From an uncultured Collinsella sp. (GTDB lineage: Bacteria; Actinomycetota; Coriobacteriia; Coriobacteriales; Coriobacteriaceae): DNA of 34,448 nucleotides. Every line of letters starts with the position of its first letter. Within the stretch, counting starts at the first letter, position 1. The stretch is taken from contig CABVDJ010000024.1 in assembly GCA_902497025.1 (NCBI GenBank), positions 1 through 34,448 on the forward strand, written 5' to 3'. The position numbers were made by a program, and so were the translations under genes. Shown here in pieces: positions 31,025 through 34,448 of the stretch. The notes below the pieces were generated by a model. That model worked only from the letters and a program-made list of their open reading frames with translations. It was not told the origin of the DNA and made no database searches.

Positions 31025-31034
31025 GGGTTTCGCG

Positions 31035-32375
31035 ATGTTGACTACCAAGGAAGCAGCCGAGCTGCTCGGCATCAGCCCGCGCAGGGTGCAGGAGCTCATT
31101 AAGAACGGCGCGCTGACCGCCCGCAAGGCTTCTGGCGTGTGGCTCATCGACAAAGACAGCGTAGACGCGCGACTCCGCTCCGCAACCAAAAGAGGGGGAC
31201 GACCTCGTCGTGGGCATGGGAAAAGCGAAGTCGCATTTACCCTCATGAACCGCACGCACGAAGTAGCCCAACTGGTCTACAGCACATCGCGAAAAGACTT
31301 CACCCACATCGGCGCCGACGTCGATTACGCCCACGCCCCTATTGGAGTATTTGGCCCTAATAGCCCCATATCGCTCGACTCCTTCCGCATCTGGTGGCGC
31401 GGCCGCGGTATCCCGCTCGCACGCATTGGACTAGCCTCCCTGCTTGCAGAAGCCGCAGTCGATGTTCCCGATGAACTCGTCCAGCGAAATCTTGGCCTCT
31501 CCTTATCCGACCAGTATTGGATTAGGCCCCAAGACTCCGGTCTCGCGTGGGAAGATATCAATTTCTTCAATAATGCTTTTGACGACGTCTCTCTCAGCAT
31601 CGCGCCCTTCGCCCCAGAGGGCAAGGCAGCTGCCGCAAAGCCCGATAACACCTCGGACGGCAATCTTCAAAAGTACTGGACATGCGAGGATGACCGTCGA
31701 ATCCTCCACAAGGCAGGTGCACATCTAAACCAGGAACCTTATAACGAGCTGGTGGCGACTGCACTTCACCGTCGCATCCTAAACGCTTGCGATTATGTGC
31801 CTTACTCGCTCGAGGGCACGGGCACTTCCGCCCTGAGCATATGCGATGTCTTCTTAACTGATGAAGAAGAGTATGTCCCTGCGTTCTATGTAAACCAGCA
31901 TGCAAATGCAGACGAGCGACTAACCGATTACGAACGGTATGTAGCAAACTGCGAGGAGCTTGGAGCGACGGATATAAAAGACGCCCTTGACCGCATGATC
32001 GTATGTGACGACATCATTGCCAACTACGATCGTCATTGGCGCAACTTCGGCCTCGTGCGAAACGTAAACACGCAAGCTTGCAGACCTGCCCCCATCTTCG
32101 ATTCGGGCTCATCGCTCTGGTGCAACATATCACTAGAGGAGCTTAGGGCGGGAGAGCACAGTTTTACCAGCGCACAATTTCATTCAAGCCCCGCCAAACA
32201 AATGTTGCTCGTCGAGGACATGGGCTGGTTTGACGGCGACAAACTCGAAGGCTTCGTTGACGAGGCAATCGAGATTCTTTCCAGAAACGACGCGCTCACG
32301 GCAAGGCTGCCATATCTAAAAGAGGCGCTAACGTGGCGCCTCGAAAGAATGATCGACATCGCTGAATGGAGTTAG
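31035..32375 (+). CDS. HTH (excisionase/MerR-type) fused to HipA-like kinase
   Basis: A 446-residue single-chain protein. Residues 1-50 form a helix-turn-helix of the excisionase/MerR kind (TTKEAAELLGISPRRVQELI, then a KASGVWLIDKDSV wing), followed by a basic linker. The rest is a HipA/CtkA-type serine/threonine kinase: GLSLSDQYWI (154-163), the TSDGNLQKYW nucleotide loop (206-215), LHKAG with the likely ATP-contact Lys226, QEPYNE, the catalytic NYDRHWRNFG (Asp332, Asn337) and the metal-binding IFDSG (Asp356). All catalytic motifs look intact. HipA normally has a separate HipB antitoxin; none is encoded next to it. ATG has GAAGGG seven bases upstream. The nearest gene downstream is convergent. 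The target is unknown. Confidence 0.88.
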   Translation: MLTTKEAAELLGISPRRVQELIKNGALTARKASGVWLIDKDSVDARLRSATKRGGRPRRGHGKSEVAFTLMNRTHEVAQLVYSTSRKDFTHIGADVDYAHAPIGVFGPNSPISLDSFRIWWRGRGIPLARIGLASLLAEAAVDVPDELVQRNLGLSLSDQYWIRPQDSGLAWEDINFFNNAFDDVSLSIAPFAPEGKAAAAKPDNTSDGNLQKYWTCEDDRRILHKAGAHLNQEPYNELVATALHRRILNACDYVPYSLEGTGTSALSICDVFLTDEEEYVPAFYVNQHANADERLTDYERYVANCEELGATDIKDALDRMIVCDDIIANYDRHWRNFGLVRNVNTQACRPAPIFDSGSSLWCNISLEELRAGEHSFTSAQFHSSPAKQMLLVEDMGWFDGDKLEGFVDEAIEILSRNDALTARLPYLKEALTWRLERMIDIAEWS

Positions 32376-32402
32376 CGAGGCAGCATTGCCCCGCCAACTT
32401 CC

Positions 32403-33080
32403 CTACCTCCCGCGCAGGGCCTTGAGCTTGGCCAGGGCATCGGGGCTCAGGCGACTGCCCAGAGTCATCTTGATCTGCGGAGCTTCCTCTGCCTCGTGAA
32501 CGTCGTTATCGATCTGTTTAATCTCGTCTACCAGCATACGGCTCGAGATGCGCGTAACGCCCTTGCCCATGACGACGGCCTGGATCGTGCCGTCGCTCGA
32601 TACCACGGAGCACGCGCGACCTTCCTCACGTGCCTCGATGCAGAGCTTCTGCACCACGGTATCGGCCGAAACACCCGTCGGCGAAAACTCAATGCGCACG
32701 CCGCGGGCCGGTAGGTTGGGGCGCTCGCTGGAGATATTGCCCGCGCCGTCAAACACGATTACGGCCTCGTAACGGCCCTGGGCAAAGGCGGCGACGTCGT
32801 TGATGAGGGCGGTGCGCGCCATATCGTGAACGTCGCTGGAATACGGATCGTCGGAATGGTCGTACACGAGCTTTTCGTAGCGCGGCGTGCAGTGGATCAC
32901 GTTGTAGCCGTCGACCACCAGCAGCTCGGGCTTGTTGGAGTGCACCGTCGAGACCGGGTCGGCGATGGCCTGCGCAAACGCATTGCCGCCCACGCCATAG
33001 GTCGCGGCCGAAACAATCGGCTTGGCCGAGCCCTCGCCAAAGCGCTTGGCCTTGGACTTGGCGCGGTTCTTCTTGGACAT
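32403..33080 (-). CDS. YacP/Rae1-like NYN-domain ribonuclease
   Basis: A 225-residue protein with a PIN-like NYN nuclease domain from about residue 50: ELLVVDGYNVIHC with the first acidic residue, LINDVAAFAQGRYEAVIVFDGAG, and ACSVVSSDGTIQAVVMGKGVTRISSRMLVDEI. In Bacillus the relative Rae1 is an mRNA nuclease that enters the ribosomal A site. A basic low-complexity N-terminus (KKNRAKSKAKRFGEG) precedes the domain. GGAGG lies seven bases before ATG. It begins three bases after the rRNA methyltransferase gene. The cysS, rlmB, yacP order is conserved in Gram-positive bacteria. Confidence 0.92.
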   Translation of the reverse strand: MSKKNRAKSKAKRFGEGSAKPIVSAATYGVGGNAFAQAIADPVSTVHSNKPELLVVDGYNVIHCTPRYEKLVYDHSDDPYSSDVHDMARTALINDVAAFAQGRYEAVIVFDGAGNISSERPNLPARGVRIEFSPTGVSADTVVQKLCIEAREEGRACSVVSSDGTIQAVVMGKGVTRISSRMLVDEIKQIDNDVHEAEEAPQIKMTLGSRLSPDALAKLKALRGR

Positions 33081-33083
33081 GCG

Positions 33084-34004
33084 CTACTCCTCCCCCATGA
33101 GTTCGCCGGCATTGCGGCGCAGCCATTCAAAGCACAGCGCGGTGGTCGCCTGGGCAACGTTGAGACTCTCGGTCATTCCGCGCTGGGGAAGCTTAGTCAA
33201 AAAGTCGCATTTCTCGAGCACAAGACGCGAGACGCCGTCGCCCTCGGAACCCATGACGAGCGCAACGCGGCCCTCGAAGGGGGCGTCCCAGCAACTGCCT
33301 TCGGCGTGCTCGGAGGCGCCGCCCACCCAAAAGCCGGCGGCCTTGAGGTCATCGAGCGCACGGGCGATATTGGGAACCTGCGCGATGGGCAGGTGCATGA
33401 CGGCGCCGGCAGAAGTCTTGTAGCTGCCCACGGTCACGCCGGCGGCACGCTTGTTGGCGATGACGACGCCGGCCGCGCCCACGACTTCGGCGGAGCGCAC
33501 AATGGCGCCAAAGTTGCCGTCGTCGGTCACATGGTCGAGCACGACGACAAGCGCCGGACCGTCGCCCGCGCGGTCGAGGATATCGGCAACATCAGCGTAA
33601 GGGAAGTTACCAACCTCGAGCGCAATGCCCTGGTGAGCGCCATGGCTCGACAGCGCATCGAGCTGCGCACGCGGCACATACTTAATGCGGACACCGGCGG
33701 CGTTGAGGTCATCGACCAGACGAGACAGGGCGGCATCGCGCTCCCCGCCCTCGGCGATGAGCGCACACTTGACGGGAAAGCCGGTACGCAGCGCCTCGGC
33801 GGCTGCACGACGACCTTCGATAAACTCGCCCTTGGGAGCCTGAACGTTGTCGCGGTTGCGATCGCGCTGCGGACGCGCAGCCTGGGCTTGGGAGCGCTCG
33901 CGCTGGCCCTTGGGAGCGGCAGCGCGGTCGTTGCGGCGAATCGGACGCGAGTCAGAAGCAGCCTGCTTGCCTCCACGCGGTGCACGCTTGCGATTGTCGG
34001 CCAT
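33084..34004 (-). CDS. rlmB: 23S rRNA (guanosine-2'-O)-methyltransferase RlmB/TrmH family
   Basis: A 306-residue SPOUT methyltransferase. After a low-complexity basic N-terminus (about residues 1-55) comes the substrate-binding domain (EFIEGRRAAAEALRTG, KCALIAEG). The knotted SAM domain follows: VVVLDHVTDDGNFGAIVRSAEVVGA, VALVMGSEGDGVSRLVLEKCD and RGMTESLNVAQATTALCFEW are motifs 1-3. Motif 3 is normally SLNVSxA; here it is SLNVAQA. It probably methylates G2251 of 23S rRNA, but the group-3 TrmH label is safer than an exact site. I chose the ATG preceded by GGAGG. The frame continues ten codons upstream. Confidence 0.93.
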   Translation of the reverse strand: MADNRKRAPRGGKQAASDSRPIRRNDRAAAPKGQRERSQAQAARPQRDRNRDNVQAPKGEFIEGRRAAAEALRTGFPVKCALIAEGGERDAALSRLVDDLNAAGVRIKYVPRAQLDALSSHGAHQGIALEVGNFPYADVADILDRAGDGPALVVVLDHVTDDGNFGAIVRSAEVVGAAGVVIANKRAAGVTVGSYKTSAGAVMHLPIAQVPNIARALDDLKAAGFWVGGASEHAEGSCWDAPFEGRVALVMGSEGDGVSRLVLEKCDFLTKLPQRGMTESLNVAQATTALCFEWLRRNAGELMGEE

Positions 34005-34146
34005 AAAGCGACCTCCTAAATACATAACGAACAAGAATCGACCGTCCGAGCCACGGCACCTTGCCTTTCAATCGTCGGGCATGACCACCAGGTCTATGCC
34101 CTCCTCTTTCAAGGCAATCTGCCGCACCTCGAACGGTCAACAAATA

Positions 34147-34448
34147 CTAGAGAGTCTTAATACGGGTGCCGGCGGTCGTATCCTCGATCGTCAGGCCCAG
34201 GTCCTTGAGCTGGTCGCGGATGGCGTCGGCCAGATCCCAGTTCTTGGCGGCGCGGGCCTCGGCGCGGGCCTCGAGAATCTTGGCAGCGGCCTCGTCCACG
34301 TCGTCACCCGTGTAGGCAACCAAACCGGCGGCAACGCCCAGCAGGCCCAGCGGCAACTCGACCTTGGGCTCGGGGAGCTCAACGCCAAGCGTATCGAGCA
34401 GCTCGGCCAGCGTGTCGGCGGCGGCAAGCGCGGCGGCCTTGTCGGCAG
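34147..34448 (-). CDS. cysS: Cysteinyl-tRNA synthetase, C-terminal part
   Basis: The minus-strand frame is open from the window edge to TAG at 34147, giving about 99 residues. It ends ILEARAEARAAKNWDLADAIRDQLKDLGLTIEDTTAGTRIKTL, the four-helix anticodon-binding domain and end of CysRS. The catalytic core lies outside the window. It precedes rlmB and the NYN nuclease on the same strand, with a 142-base spacer that holds a short coding-like stretch. Confidence 0.93.
   Translation of the reverse strand, partial: ADKAAALAAADTLAELLDTLGVELPEPKVELPLGLLGVAAGLVAYTGDDVDEAAAKILEARAEARAAKNWDLADAIRDQLKDLGLTIEDTTAGTRIKTL

Overview
The window looks like chromosomal DNA of a high-GC Coriobacteriia gut bacterium, most probably Collinsella or a close relative. 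This rests on general gene style: a lysine/alanine-rich N-terminal extension on SecE, a FeoA-FeoB fusion, a TrpXYZ-like ABC cassette, and many intergenic hairpin repeats. It is an inference, because no 16S gene is present. Thirty genes or gene pieces encode protein (one cut by the window edge, one split by a stop codon), and there are five tRNA genes.

Left part (1-9.2 kb), almost all minus strand: a PLP aminotransferase diverges from a small unknown protein. Then come a hypoxanthine-DNA glycosylase close behind a GH13 glycosidase, a SotB-like sugar efflux MFS pump, FeoB with a built-in FeoA domain, and an alpha/beta hydrolase. The spacer between feoB and the hydrolase holds a possible metalloregulator operator, three degenerate 62-bp tandem repeats and a long hairpin. 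A sister copy of that hairpin lies near 4.1 kb.

Middle part (9.3-21.5 kb), plus strand: a stand-alone glucose-type PTS EIIA, asparaginyl-tRNA synthetase, a WYL-type regulator, a three-gene ABC importer (lipoprotein, permease, ATPase; TrpXYZ type), a secreted 5'-nucleotidase whose wall-anchor tail is cut off by one in-frame TGA, an MscS channel, and a translationally coupled pair made of a cytoplasmic ParB-like/BMP fusion and a phosphoesterase. Four of the terminators here share a GGGACAGG or GGGGAC core inside otherwise unrelated stems.

Translation block (21.6-26.1 kb), minus strand, in transcription order: tRNA-Tyr, tRNA-Thr, tRNA-Met, tuf, then rpmG, tRNA-Trp, secE, nusG, rplK, rplA. The tRNA/tuf and rpmG promoters share an almost identical upstream and -35 module.

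Accessory part (26.3-32.4 kb): a RpiR-type regulator diverges from a GH1 6-phospho-beta-glycosidase and a PTS IIBC that lacks IIA and could use the EIIA at 9.4 kb. This module is bracketed by near-identical 22-nt direct repeats and lies between two tRNA loci. Beyond tRNA-Thr(TGT) is the most striking locus: one gene that fuses an excisionase/MerR-type DNA-binding domain to a HipA-like kinase, preceded by a perfect 22-bp inverted repeat over its likely promoter. This could be a self-contained, self-repressing kinase system. The window ends in housekeeping genes on the minus strand: a Rae1/YacP-like NYN nuclease, an RlmB-type rRNA methyltransferase and the C-terminus of cysteinyl-tRNA synthetase.
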